From contig FJUW01000042.1 in assembly GCA_900074885.1 (NCBI GenBank), forward strand, positions 524,015 through 588,014: a stretch of DNA of 64,000 bases, in the 5' to 3' direction. Positions within the stretch are counted from its first letter, which is position 1, and every line of letters starts with the position of its first letter. The translations under genes and the position numbers were made by a program. The notes beneath the pieces are model-generated. The model saw only the letters and a list, made by a program, of their open reading frames with translations, ran no database searches and was not told the DNA's origin. Positions 38,280-49,216 of the stretch are shown here, in pieces. Source of the DNA: Rhynchosporium graminicola. Taxonomy: Eukaryota > Ascomycota > Leotiomycetes > Helotiales > Ploettnerulaceae.

Positions 38280-41200
38280 CTAGATAATACTCGGCGATAT
38301 ACTAGTAGATAACCTTTTAGTTCTATAAGAGAAACTCTAATCGCTAAAGAAATAGAATAATATCCTAGATAACCTTATAGTTAAGTGCTAACGAATATTC
38401 AGCGAAGACCTTACTTAATACCCTCCGGAAGCTACTATAAGAGCACGACTTAATTAAGCTTATATATCCGAAGACTTTACTCTAAGTATAGAGAGAGATA
38501 CTAATCGATTAGTAGCTCCTAAAGAATCGCTAATTCCTCGCCGGGATAAAAGTAAATATATAATTCCACTAGAATATAAGAGTAGGAGCTAAAGAGAGCT
38601 TACTAAATACTTATAGGCTTATAACCGAGTCTTCGACTATAATACTAAAAAGTACTTAACTAATCTCGTTAAGATTAAATAAGTAGTAATACTACTCTAT
38701 AAGGAACTAGTAAATACCTAGGAAAGGTTTAGGAAGTATACTCTAGATACTCTTTACGAGATAACCTAAGAAGGTTATAAAGAGTTCCTAGCGAATCTCT
38801 AGCTACTCCTTATCTTACGAAAAGTAGCTAACTTATAGGCCTACGAGAACGCTCGCTAAAGGCTAAGTTAACTAATTAAGGAGTTCGTGAATTACCTTAA
38901 AGAAAAAGAGGAATAACTTGAACCCTTTATTAAGCGCTAATTACGAGATATCTTATTTAATAAGATCCGCTCGGAGATTCGCTAGAAAATCGTCGAGAAT
39001 AGCTAAGCTAATAGACTTTAGACCCGAGACTAAGTTATTTCTATTATTACTCTTTAAGAGACTTATACCTTATCTAGAGGTACTAATAGTAATAAAAGAT
39101 AGAGGGAACCTAAAGAGCAGAAATATAAGGAGTTAAACGCGAAGAAGGACGACTTATATAAGTACTAGTAAAGAACTAACGATCGACGAGATAAGAGCTA
39201 ATAAAGATAAGAAAGGAGGAAAGATCTAAATAATATACTTATTAGAGATCAGCTAATAAGATAAGATATCTCTAAGGTTTAGTACTACTCTTATAATAAA
39301 TATAGATATATCTCTCTGAACTATCTAAAATCAAATATTAGTAATACTAAAGATAAACGCTAAAGAAAGCTATAACTTATAGTATCTTCTATATCCGGAC
39401 TAAGTTTACTAGATAATAAGATAGAAATCTAAATAAAGATTCTATCTTAGAGTAAGTAGAAATCGATAACTACTCTTATTAATAGTAAAGTAGAAGATAA
39501 CTTTATATTAAGACTAGTTACTAAAGAATACGAGCTTGAACTTACTAGCGAAGGACCGAGGACTTTCTAGATACTTTTACGGAATAAAAGCGTTATCTTT
39601 AGTACTATAGTTACCTAGGTAGAGATAGCCGATTCGATTAGATAGACTAGAGTCGATACTCTTCGGCTAAGAGTTATCGATATACTAAGTATAGACCTAA
39701 TAATAGAGTAGCTATAGTTAGAGGATATAGATCCTCAGATAAGCTTTAAGAATAAGTAGTAGAGGTTCCCTTATAATTTAAAGGACTCCGATAGCTTTAA
39801 TATTATAGCACCTCGAGCTTTTGCAACTCTTATTAATAAATAGAAATCTCCTATATACGCTATAATACCTAACTTACGTATAATACGCTAGATAAATACC
39901 GGTAATACGCTTACTATTCCCTTCGCATATAATAACTTTAAGGATATATTCTCTAAGGAGAAAGGAAGCGAGCTACCCCTATTAGAGGGCTATTAATACG
40001 CTATCGAGTTAGAACTAGGATTAAAGATATCTTATTCTCTAATCTATAACCTCTCTAAGAAAGAACTAGAGGTTCTCCGGGAATATCTCGACTTATTAGA
40101 GGCGAAGGGTTAGATAAGGAAAAGTAAGAGTCCTATAAGTATACTTATTCTTTTTATACCTAAGAAAGATAGTAGCTTTCGATTATATATCGATTACTAA
40201 GCTCTAAATAAAATTACGATTAAGGATTAGTACTCTCTACTATTAATCAGCGAAACGCTAGATAAGCTCCGGGATACTAGAGTATTCACTAAACTAGACT
40301 TATAAAACGCTTACTACTATATCCGAATTCGCTAGGGTAATAAATAGAAGACTATATTTCGTACCTGATATAGGTATTACGAGTATTAAGTTATACTATT
40401 TGGACTATTAAACGCACTAGCGACTTTCTAGGTATTTATTAATAATACGCTAGCGGGCCTCGTCGATATTACTTATATTATATATCTTAATAATATCCTA
40501 ATCTATTCTGCTAACCCCTTATAATATAAATAATACGTCCACTAAGTACTAGAGAGACTTCGGTATATAAACCTCTTTATTAAGTTATTAAAGTGCTCCT
40601 TTAATACTAAAAGTATAGAGTTTCTAGGATATATTATCTCTTTAGCTAGCGTTTTAATAGATATAAGCTAGATAGATACTATTAGGGAATAGCTAGAGCT
40701 TAAAAGTATTAGAGACGTATAAGTCTTTATTAGTTTTATAAACTTCTACTAGCGATTTATCGTAAGATTCTTAGCGATTACCTGACCTCTAATAAGTTTA
40801 ATAAGTAGTAAGAAGAAAGGGTAACCTGCTCTTGCTTTTAGATAGAGTGCTATAGAAAGGGAAGCTTTTAACGTGTTAAAAGATATATTTACTATAGTAC
40901 CTTTTCTTATGTACTTCGATCTACTAAAGCCGAGAAAGCTAGAGACTAACGCTTCTAGGTTTACTATCGCGGGAATTCTCTTCTAGCCTAGAGAATAGCT
41001 AGCGAAAGAAGAGAAAAAGGCTATCTAGTATCTTATTGCGTTCTTTAGTAAAAAGCTAGAACTTACTAAGTTGAATTATAAAGTATATAACTAAGAACTC
41101 CTTATAATTATTAAGTGTTTTATATACTAGAGATATTACCTTAAAGGTAGTATAGCCCTAGTTAAGGTATTAATAGACTATAGTAATCTCTATCACTTTA

Positions 41201-43217
41201 TAACTATAATAGTATTAAGCCGGCGATAAGCTAGATAAGCTCTAGAGCTATCTAAGTATAACTTTATATTAAGTTATAGATAAGGGAAAAATAATCCCGC
41301 TAATAGACTATCGAGAAGGCCTAATTATAAGCCGGCGAAAGATAAGGAAAATATTATACTCCTTACTTTATAAAATAAGCTACGAAATATAATTAAAGAT
41401 AAGTTAATCTGCGTATCTAGTAAAGCTAGTAATACGATAGAGAGTAACCGGCGTTCGAATAATAGTATATCGTATTAATTAACTTAGATTCTATAACTTA
41501 CTAATAATACTTCTTCAAAAGGAGTATCGATCGAGGCTATAGATACGACCTCTACGCCTAATTAGCGATATATACTTATAAAGCTTAATAGTTTATAGAA
41601 CTTATTTGGAAGTCTAGATACCCTCTTAAGAGGCGCTAGCGAGGAGCCGGGCGCTAGCTAGTATAGCTATAGATATACTATACTACGGTTTTTTATAGCG
41701 AGAATTATAAGAACCGAAATAATAAACCCTGAATCGAACTTACTTCTCTTAACGCTTATAAAGCTATAGAAAAGGAACGCCTTTACTATTAAGAAGTTAG
41801 CTAGATTATAGAAAACCAGGGATATAGATTAGAGTATCGATAGCGAAAGACTACTAAGATACCGGCGAAAAGCTTACGTTCCGCTAGATAAAGCTATTCG
41901 TACTGAAATTATAAAGATATATTATAATAATCTAACTATAAGCTATTTTAGTTAAGATAAGACACTAAAGCTTATCTAGCGAAAGTACTATTAGCAGAAG
42001 ATAAAGCTAGATATTAAAGAATATATTAAAAGTTACGATATTTATTAAAGGATAAAGATAAGAAGAATAAAGATAGCCGGCGAGATATAAGCGCCTAGCT
42101 AGCTAAGTAAGCTATTTAAGTCTATAACTATAGACTTTATTAAAGATCTACTACCTTATAAAGAGAGCTCTATAGGAAGAATCTCAAATAGTTTACTAGT
42201 AATAATAAATAGATATACTAAAGATATAGAGTATATTCCTTACTTAAAGATAATTAATACGCTAAGCTTAGCTCAGCTATTTATTAACTATTAGTTTAAG
42301 GACTACGGATTACCTGCGGTTATTATTACTAATAGAGGTTCTATTTTCACTTCTAAGTTCTAGTAAGAGGTATACTTCTACCTCCGAATAACGAGAGGTC
42401 TTTCGATAGCGTTTTACTTATAAACTAATAGGTAAATAGAATAATAAAACTAAGCTATAGAAGTATAAGTATAGTGTTTCGTATACTATCTTTAAGATAA
42501 TTAGATAGACCTATTACTTATAGCGAAATTCGCGTATATAAATGCATATTATAAGGCTATTAGAATAAGTCTAAATAAAGCTAGGTATAGAATTACGCTA
42601 GATAGTCGCTAGAGTATCGAGGATAATCTTATAAGAGAGGAGATACCTATTACTAAAGAAAGAGCAGAAGAAGTAGTTAAGAAACGCTAAGAGCTAGAGA
42701 ATAGCTAGCGAAGAACTAAAGAAACCTAAGCGAAGTAGTATAATAAGAACTATCGACTAGTTGAATTTAAAGTAGATTAATAAGTCTTACTCTTAGTAAA
42801 GAATATTAAAACTATTCGATCGAGCATGAAGCTAGACTATTAATTTCTAGGGCTATTTAAGATCAGCGAAAGAATTAGAAAGTAAGTATATCGATTAGAT
42901 TTACTTACTAAGTATAATTAGCTATATAACGTCTTCTATATCTTACTATTAGAACTATACTAGTAAAGGCCTAGCGAGTTATCAGAGGTTATCTAACTTA
43001 ACCTTATCGATAGCGAAGAATTATAGGAGGTCGATTCCTTACTAGACCGGCGAGTAGTTAGAGGGAGAGAATAATTCTTAGTAAGATAGAAGGGGTTTAC
43101 TTCTGCTTATAATTCTTAGGAGCTAAAAGAAAACCTCTAAGGACTCTAGAAAGAAATTAAAGCTTTAAAAAATTAAAACGCTATAGAAAGACTGGCGAAA
43201 CGCTAGCGAAAGTAAAA
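38280..43217 (+). pseudogene. Family C gag-pol, RIPed
   Basis: Gag is at about 38560-39330 and the protease region at about 39420-39740 (TLINSKVEDNFILRLV). Reverse transcriptase spans about 40040-40640: FTKLDL is near 40290 and the active-site box reads YLNNILIYS near 40490 (YLDD in relatives). RNase H is at about 40860-41350 (LETDASRFTIAGIL), integrase at about 41900-42600 (SITIDFIKDLLP; RGSIFTSKF), and a chromodomain-like end at about 43010-43140 (EVDSLLDRRVVRGRE). RIP stops are present throughout. The 5' limit of gag is uncertain. Confidence 0.78.
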
Positions 43218-43332
43218 TAATACTTATAAAAGGATATATACTTTTCTGTTTTTTCCTATAGGGTTTTATAGTTTTAAAAGTATATTAGAGATTATAAATC
43301 TAGTAGAGGTCTAAGGGGAAAAAGAGGTTTTA

Positions 43333-44430
43333 TTATCTATACGGATCGCTAGTAAACTAGCTCTTACTAGATAAACTCCGAGATATCGCTAAAGAAAGTT
43401 TACTTAGTAACTTCCTAATTAATAGTATCTACGTCCCTATCCGGAACTTCCTTTCTATTAACCTCTAGCTACGTATCTAGTGAAGCTACCTATAGAAAGA
43501 ATCTAGTATAAATAGTATAGAAGTCCTTTACTGAAGATTAGTAGGGAACTCGCTAGAGAGATTAATTTATATTATACGGAGATTACGAATTTCCTCTAGA
43601 AGAGCAGTATTTATAATATCAATAGTAGTAGTAACTTTAGCTATAGAGCGCAGCGTATACCTAGATACCTTAGCGATCGCTAACGTAATACTAGAGGATA
43701 GCTTAGTATTAGAATTAATAACTAGCTTCTAAGGAGATTTAATAGCTATAGTATTACTAACTTTAGAAGTATGATTAGCCCGCTTCTTCTCTATATTAAA
43801 GCGTACCTAAGTAATCTTTAATACTTCTCCGGAACTCTTACCTATTACTACTTTCAAAGCTATATCTTATAGTTAGCTAAGAATACCTATCAGGATAGCT
43901 AGAACCTCGCTAGCTATTAGCTAAGTATTCGCTAGAGAGAGGAAATTTATACTTATATCCTCGTAAGATTTACCCTTCTTAATATAGTCTATATACTTAT
44001 TAGTAATAGAGTTAGGAGCTAAAGTACACTTTAACTTAGGGAATAAAGTATACTCGCCGGCGTATCGCAGGTAAGTCTCCGGACGCGGTATCTCCTTATT
44101 TATCTTAGCACGAGCCTTCGACTTTATCTGCGTATTCTTTCGAATAGTATAAAGGGTCTTATTATAATAGGCAGAAGGGCTACTATCTTAGCTCGGCTCG
44201 CCTTCAGTATCCTTATTATTATCTTCGGCTCGCTAGCGCTTAGTCGATAACCTACTAGCGACTACGGTTTTTCTCTTATTAATAGGAGTGAAAGTATTAC
44301 TAGAAGGAAGAGTATCTTTAAGCGAACTACTAGCGGCGCGCTTACGAAGGTTCTTCTTAGGAGCTAAAAGGTTAAGTTAGTACTACTTAATACTTTATAT
44401 TCATAACTTACGTATAGTTACTATTATTAT
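43333..44430 (-). pseudogene. Antisense open frame of family C gypsy element, unknown function
   Basis: Read on the minus strand, one frame stays coherent for about 360 codons between pol and the 3' LTR, broken only by TAG/TAA codons expected from Gln. It contains a basic N-terminal part (LLAPKKNLRKRAASSSLKD), the section RPETYLRYAGEYTLFPKLK, and a Ser/Thr/Ile-rich C-terminal part. I recognise no domain and see no clear similarity to the family B antisense product. Ends are approximate. Confidence 0.55.
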
Positions 44431-44652
44431 CGTTAGTTATTTAAGAAGGGAGAGAAGAGAGAAAGTTAAGAGTTATATAGAGGAGTTACCTAGTACTATG
44501 CCCCGTATTCTAGCCTTACTAATAATAAAGAAGAATCAGAATAAAAGTGAATCCTAAAAGGAATACCTCGCCGGCGCCTCGCTAAAGTATCGCCGGCTAG
44601 GGCATTTTAACGCCTTTACTTCTAAGATAGAAGTATTTAAGAGAAGAGATAT

Positions 44653-44834
44653 TATAATAGATCTATACGCCTAGTACCTCCTACTCCTATATTTCAGAAT
44701 TAGAGAGGAAGGAAGAACCTTCTCTCCTTAGCAATTAGTTTCTATATTGACTAGATTATTACTAGCGAACCTCTAGCGACTATTCTACTATTCCATTATA
44801 CCTATTTACCTCAGCGTACTAAGTGATTATTACA
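44653..44834 (+). repeat. Family C 3' LTR
   Basis: 182 bp, TATAATAGATCT...GTGATTATTACA, partner of 37990-38171. Confidence 0.9.
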
Positions 44835-45546
44835 ATTCTATTAGAGAGCTTATTTAGAAGGTTCGGAATCTTCTTAATACGCGTAGCGTATAATATTAAT
44901 AATATTCCTCTAGTAGATTGTTCTCGATAGCGATTATTAGGCATAAGGGTAATATTATCTTCTTTAATTAAGTATAGTAGTATTATACGCGATTAAAAGT
45001 TATTAAACGATATAGACTTAATAGAACGCTAGGTAGTTAACTAGCGTAGTTCCCGGAACTCGTCCCGTAACTAACGTAGCTCTACAGATAAGTCTGCATT
45101 TAATTATCTCTCCTCTGCGAGTCTTTTCTCTATCTCTTATAGCTAGTAAGCGTAGTCTTCCTATAAGTTACTTATAGTTACTATTAATATAAGGGTATTA
45201 TCAGGGAGGTTTAGTAACTCAGTGAGTTCGTTAATTATAGTAGGAATTAGAGAGCTTAACTCGGATAAGGCGTTATCGCGAGCACTCTCTACTATAGAGA
45301 GAAGTAGATTATAGTAAGTATTATAAGTCGCTAAAGAATAAGTAGAAGTAGAGAGAGTTAGAGAACTAGTCGTCGATTTATCAGACTTAAGTTACTTCTA
45401 TTTAAGTACTATTCTTCAAGTTTATACTTAGTATAGGCCTTCTCTATATAGTATAGTCTCCTGCGTTTAGTAGCTCTAGGCATAGAGGTATAATATAAGT
45501 AGATATTTACTATCTTCCTAGACGTAAGTAAAAGAGTTATAGATAA

Positions 45547-45789
45547 TATAACGCTTACTCTAGAAAGGTCTTACTTACTACTTAATAGGTAAGACCTCAT
45601 ATTATATAGAATATAAAGTAGTAAGAATCAACTTAGAATCTATAACTAAGGAGTTAAGAAGTAGAGAGAGAAGGGAAGTATATAAATGAAAAGAGGCCCC
45701 TAAACTCTACTCGTGTAATCTCGCTTAGCAGTAAGTGTTTCCACCAATAGGGGGAAACCTCCAAACCTCCAATCTGACCAGTCGTCACA
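45547..45789 (-). repeat. Family A 5' LTR
   Basis: 243-bp partner of 14828-15070, followed by the target copy gcgag at 45790-45794. Confidence 0.92.
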
Positions 45790-47217
45790 GCGAGCGTATT
45801 AGTAGTATAATTAGTAGTGTTTCAAATAAGCTAGGAGAGAAGGGATATACTTACTAATCGATTAAGGAGACTGCTAGAGAGGTAGTAGATAATACTATTA
45901 ATTTAAGGGGTATTTCCAGCTTAAGAAGAGATTATACTTACTAGTACGCTACGTATAGAGCTAATAGTAATCCGACTGAGGTAGATATTAGTAATTCAGC
46001 TGATTTCGACTATATTATTAAATGAGTTTTAAACTAGGGAGCTAAAGGTAAGGAGAAGATACTTAGACTCTAGATTTACTTTAGTATCGTCTTAACTTCT
46101 TAGAGTATAGTTCGACTTCTATAGAAAGATCTAGTACTAGTAAAGCCTCTAATTATTACTATTCTAAAGCGTATATATAGAGATCTGAGAGAGGAGAGAG
46201 AGGAGGTGCTAAAGCCTAAGAAACCTCGTATAGCGATAGTATAGTTAATAGAGGAGGAGAAACTAAGCTATTAAGCTGAAAAAGGAACTTTTAAGGAGCT
46301 CTTAATCTTAATTTAAGTACTATAGGCTTATAAAGTTAGCTCTTATAGTTTAACTACTCGCTTTTGCTAAGTAAATGATAATAAGTACTATTACCTTTTA
46401 GGAGCTGATTTAACTCGCTAGGGCTATGATATTAAAGAAGGAGTTACTATAATTAATAAGCCTTCTATACTTTATAGAGGAGACTTATCAAGAGAGCTTA
46501 TTAGGCGTCGAGAGGCAGAAGAAGTAAAGGAGAGAAGAGGGAGGAAGTAGAAGAAGAGAGAGTCTTATTATAATTTATCTTTATAACCGGAACGTCGAAT
46601 AGGAGCCTAATACTCTCTGCAGACGCCTTATTAGCCTCTAAATAGCTTCCTATATTAGTACCCTATAATATAACCTCCTTAACCTCCTCCGGTATAGTCT
46701 CCTTATACTCCTAGCTTATAGGGCTATTTTTAACCTCTAATATACTCTTAACTTAATATACCTTCTCCAGACTATGAATATCGACTACCTGAACCTTAAT
46801 TACCTCTAAATCGACTATAGAAGAGAGCTAGGAGTGAGTTTCCATCGATAGCAGATCTGCGAGAGTCGAGCCTATTGCGTAGCAGTAGTAATTCTAAGGA
46901 GGTATTATTTACGCTGAAAACGTTTCTTTATAAGCTCTTACTACCCCCTAAAGCTTCTATAGCTTCGTAATTCGACTTCGCTATTAAGATATTTATAGAG
47001 TAAGAGTATAATATAGCTATAATATCAGAGACGACGATTAGAGAGGGAATAGAGCTTGGAATAAAAGCTAGAGTCTTAAAGGTTATAAAGATAAATTTGA
47101 AGGCATTTAAGAAGTAGTATAATTAGTAAGAAGTATAATAATCTATAGAAGAGGAGGAGGGGAAGAAGGAGGAGGAGGAGAAGGAGTAGAAAGCAAATTT
47201 CTAGTAATTATAGCTAT

Positions 47218-48222
47218 TTATATACCTTCTTCTTCTTCTTCTTCTTCTTCAAGACCTTAGTACCTATAATAGCGAAAATATGCCCTTGCTCTACGTTGAG
47301 CTTTAGCTCTAATTCTAACTATATATATAGCTAGTATTAAGAAGCTTTTAAACTCCTCTTAGGTATACTGTTTCCACTTCTAATTTCTTCTAATCCACGC
47401 CTTTAGATCTGCGAAACTCTCTTTAATTAGGTTGAAAAAGGGGCAATATAGTAGGAGATATTCAAGCTGAAAACTGAAGGTAGCGCATAAGATAGCGACT
47501 TTAGGAGCTCTATAGATAGAGGCGTTATCTATAATAATAACTCTGATTCTAAGCTTAATATACTCCGGTAAGATACTCTTTTTAAGCTATTCAGTGAAGA
47601 TCTCTATAGTAATAGAGCCTTAGAAGATCAAAGGCTAATAATACCCCCTTATAGAGTATACTAGTAATATTAACTACCTTATCGACCTTTTTAGAACCCT
47701 CGATACCTCTACTAGAGCTCCTCTTAGAGCCTAACCTCTCCTTCTTTCTGCTGTACATTTATTATAAGTAGATTTATCAATAAAGTAAAAGTAATAAGAA
47801 TTCCAGAATACTATCTTATGCTTCTAAGTAGCGATTAATTCGTCATTTCGTTAGGCCGCAGATACTAAGAGTACTTTCTTAGTATATTTAATTCGTTTAA
47901 GAGCTTTAGAGACTTGATTAATCGATATATTAATATCGTAAGCTTCGTAAAGGTAGGTAGCAATCTTATCTAAGTATAGATCTAGATCTCTCTCTAATAG
48001 AGCTATAATATATAGCTCTATATCATCAGTTATTACTAGCTGAGGACCTCTCCGGCGTCGATTTAGAGCCTTATCTTATTAGATTCGACGATTACGCTAG
48101 CAAATTATCTTATATATTATTCTATACTCTCTTACTAAGGCGCGCAGGTTAAGATTCTCTCCTGAACGTAGTACTTGATCGATTTAGTATGTTTTCTATA
48201 CTAGTAGATTAGGAGCTATGAT
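47218..48222 (-). pseudogene. Tc1/mariner transposase, DD34E, inactivated by RIP
   Basis: About 334 codons in one frame with RIP-type stops. An N-terminal helix-turn-helix-like part (LRALVREYRII) precedes the DDE core. The first Asp is in FYFIDKST, where fungal relatives have IDES. The second is in VIIIDNASIYRAP. The third catalytic position is in NLIKESFADLKAWIRRN, where relatives have NPIEESF. The spacing of 34 residues from the second Asp to that position marks the DD34E class. The expected Glu reads Lys (AAA), a G-to-A change that by itself would abolish catalysis. The start codon reads ATA at about 48222, probably an old ATG. The stop is at 47218-47220 after a poly-Glu tail encoded by a GAA run. 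Confidence 0.85.
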
Positions 48223-48234
48223 ATTAACGTTATG

Positions 48235-48431
48235 GCAGACTTAATATATACTCTATAGATTAAGAGCTTCAAAAAGACATAGTTTGGAGGCAAATCGGTA
48301 TAGTAATCATAGAGCTTTAGTAGTTTTTAGTTCTGATAATTATAGCATATCAATATTTAGTAGGGTTCATACTAAAAGGCGGTGTACCGGCGTTATTTAC
48401 TAAAGAATCACGCTAAACCGAAGAATCACTG
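48235..48431 (-). repeat. Right terminal inverted repeat of the Tc1/mariner element
   Basis: The reverse complement of this 197-bp stretch aligns along its full length, without gaps, to 14272-14468. It ends GAATCACTG next to a TA. Confidence 0.93.
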
Positions 48432-48647
48432 TACCATAGCTCGACCTGCGGTATCCAGACAGCGCAGACAGTACCTACCTACCTACCTACCTACCTACTC
48501 ACCTAGGCACTCATTCTCGGTCTCGGGAGAGCATCGGATACTATACCTACCTAGGGTATTTATTATATACTATTTATAGTATTGTGTGCGAGTTATATCT
48601 CAGCCGTTTCTTTCCCTCCCTTCCCGTTCTTCCCTTTCAGATCAAGC

Positions 48648-48681
<34 letters not shown>

Positions 48682-49216
48682 GTCATCACCGAGTCAATAT
48701 GATTATAAAAGCAAGGAAAATGAAGAGTTAAATAATTACACGTAATTACCTCTAAGTCTTCTCAGATTCATACTATGCCAATCCATCTCATAAACACTCT
48801 CATGTCGTCGTCATATGTCCGACTGACTTCTCGCACGATTATCTTGAAAACGTTGACAATCATGTCTTTGGTGTCCCGCCTGATGAATGAATCATTAGAC
48901 AAGATGATTAGATACAGACAATGTGGAAAGAGTTGAGTAGGGATTATTATACGCGTCTGTAAATGCGTGTGTAAATGCAAATGTAAACACAAAACGCCAT
49001 GCAATGCCAATATGCCGCCCCAACCATTCCACATGATATAGTTGTATGAGTGTCTGTAAATGTCATATCCAAATAACTTTTAAGCGCCCCCTATCCGATC
49101 TCGCTTCATTCCATGTCAAATTCGTCCCGACTTGCGATCTCGCCGCGATGTTCATAACACCCACTCGTCTGATCTCTCCCACAAAAAACAGCTTCATTCG
49201 CCAACTTGCGTAGGGT
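48432..49216. other. Right border of the island, intergenic, with microsatellites
   Basis: After the TA duplication (48432-48433) the composition returns to normal. A CTAC run lies at 48473-48498 and an ATC run at 48649-48681. The rest is probably the 3' UTR and downstream region of the Ecl1-like gene. No other gene is seen. Confidence 0.65.

Larger units (their letters stand above)
37990..44834 (+). mobile_element. Ty3/gypsy chromovirus family C, full length with both LTRs
   Basis: 6,845 bp with 182-bp LTRs and a perfect 5-bp duplication attct (37985-37989 and 44835-44839), inserted in family A gag. Gag-pol lies on the plus strand; a long antisense frame lies between pol and the 3' LTR. Confidence 0.93.
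15071..45546 (-). pseudogene. Family A gag-pol polyprotein, in five pieces, RIPed
   Basis: Reading on the minus strand, gag lies in 45546-44840 and 37984-about 37100. The aspartic protease region is in 36162-37021 (LLILLNSGANRYYFIN; LDSGAN in relatives). Reverse transcriptase is in 28374-27103, RNase H and integrase in 24926-23385, and integrase end plus chromodomain in 15847-15071. Each break coincides exactly with an insertion and its duplication. Stops are dense and of RIP type. Confidence 0.8.
14828..45789 (-). mobile_element. Ty3/gypsy chromovirus, family A, minus strand, host of four nested insertions
   Basis: The 243-bp LTRs at 14828-15070 and 45547-45789 are bounded by target duplication gcgag (14823-14827 and 45790-45794). 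The plus strand next to 15070 reads CTACCCCCCCCTCCG, the complement of a polypurine tract, so the element reads right to left. Interior pieces are 15071-15847, 23385-24926, 27103-28374, 36162-37984 and 44840-45546. Removing the four insertions and their duplications gives about 6,622 bp, the normal size of a chromovirus. Confidence 0.93.
14473..47213 (+). pseudogene. Second gene of the Tc1/mariner element, unknown function, split by gypsy A and RIPed
   Basis: The frame starts 5 nt inside the left TIR with ATG CCT CCT AAA (MPPKSASK, 14473). It runs to 14827, is interrupted by gypsy A and one target copy, and resumes at 45795-47213. In total this is about 1,770 nt, near 580 codons. After the insertion a single frame stays coherent for some 1.4 kb, broken only by more than 20 TAG/TAA/TGA codons at positions where Gln, Trp or Arg codons are expected. 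A one-base slip lies in the repetitive AGTACTAGT tract near 14660-14700. The product would have a basic Ser/Thr-rich N-terminus, a Lys/Arg/Glu-rich middle (ELIRRREAEEVKERRGRK), a Pro/Gln/Tyr-rich section and an acidic EEEE tail. I recognise no domain. It is convergent with the transposase, their ends only a few bases apart. Confidence 0.6.
14272..48431. mobile_element. Tc1/mariner-type DNA transposon, outer shell of a nested 34-kb island
   Basis: The block begins CAGTGATTCTTCGG and ends with its inverse, each side flanked by TA (14270-14271 and 48432-48433), the target duplication of the Tc1/mariner/pogo superfamily. Terminal inverted repeats are 197 bp on both sides. A family A gypsy element (14828-45789, plus a 5-bp target duplication) splits it. 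Without that, the transposon is about 3,193 bp. It contains a decayed DD34E transposase on the minus strand at the right end and a second, convergent gene on the plus strand. Nearly all differences between the two TIRs are C/T or G/A, as expected from RIP. Confidence 0.93.

Noticed and set aside
38918..39136. 72-codon plus frame in element C as a separate gene
   Set aside because: It lies within the gag region of the family C element and is an out-of-frame by-product of RIPed sequence.
14272..48431. A giant cargo-carrying Starship-type element
   Set aside because: The size is suggestive, but the TA target, 197-bp TIRs and DD34E transposase define a Tc1/mariner element swollen by LTR insertions. 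I saw no DUF3435 tyrosine recombinase and no host cargo genes.
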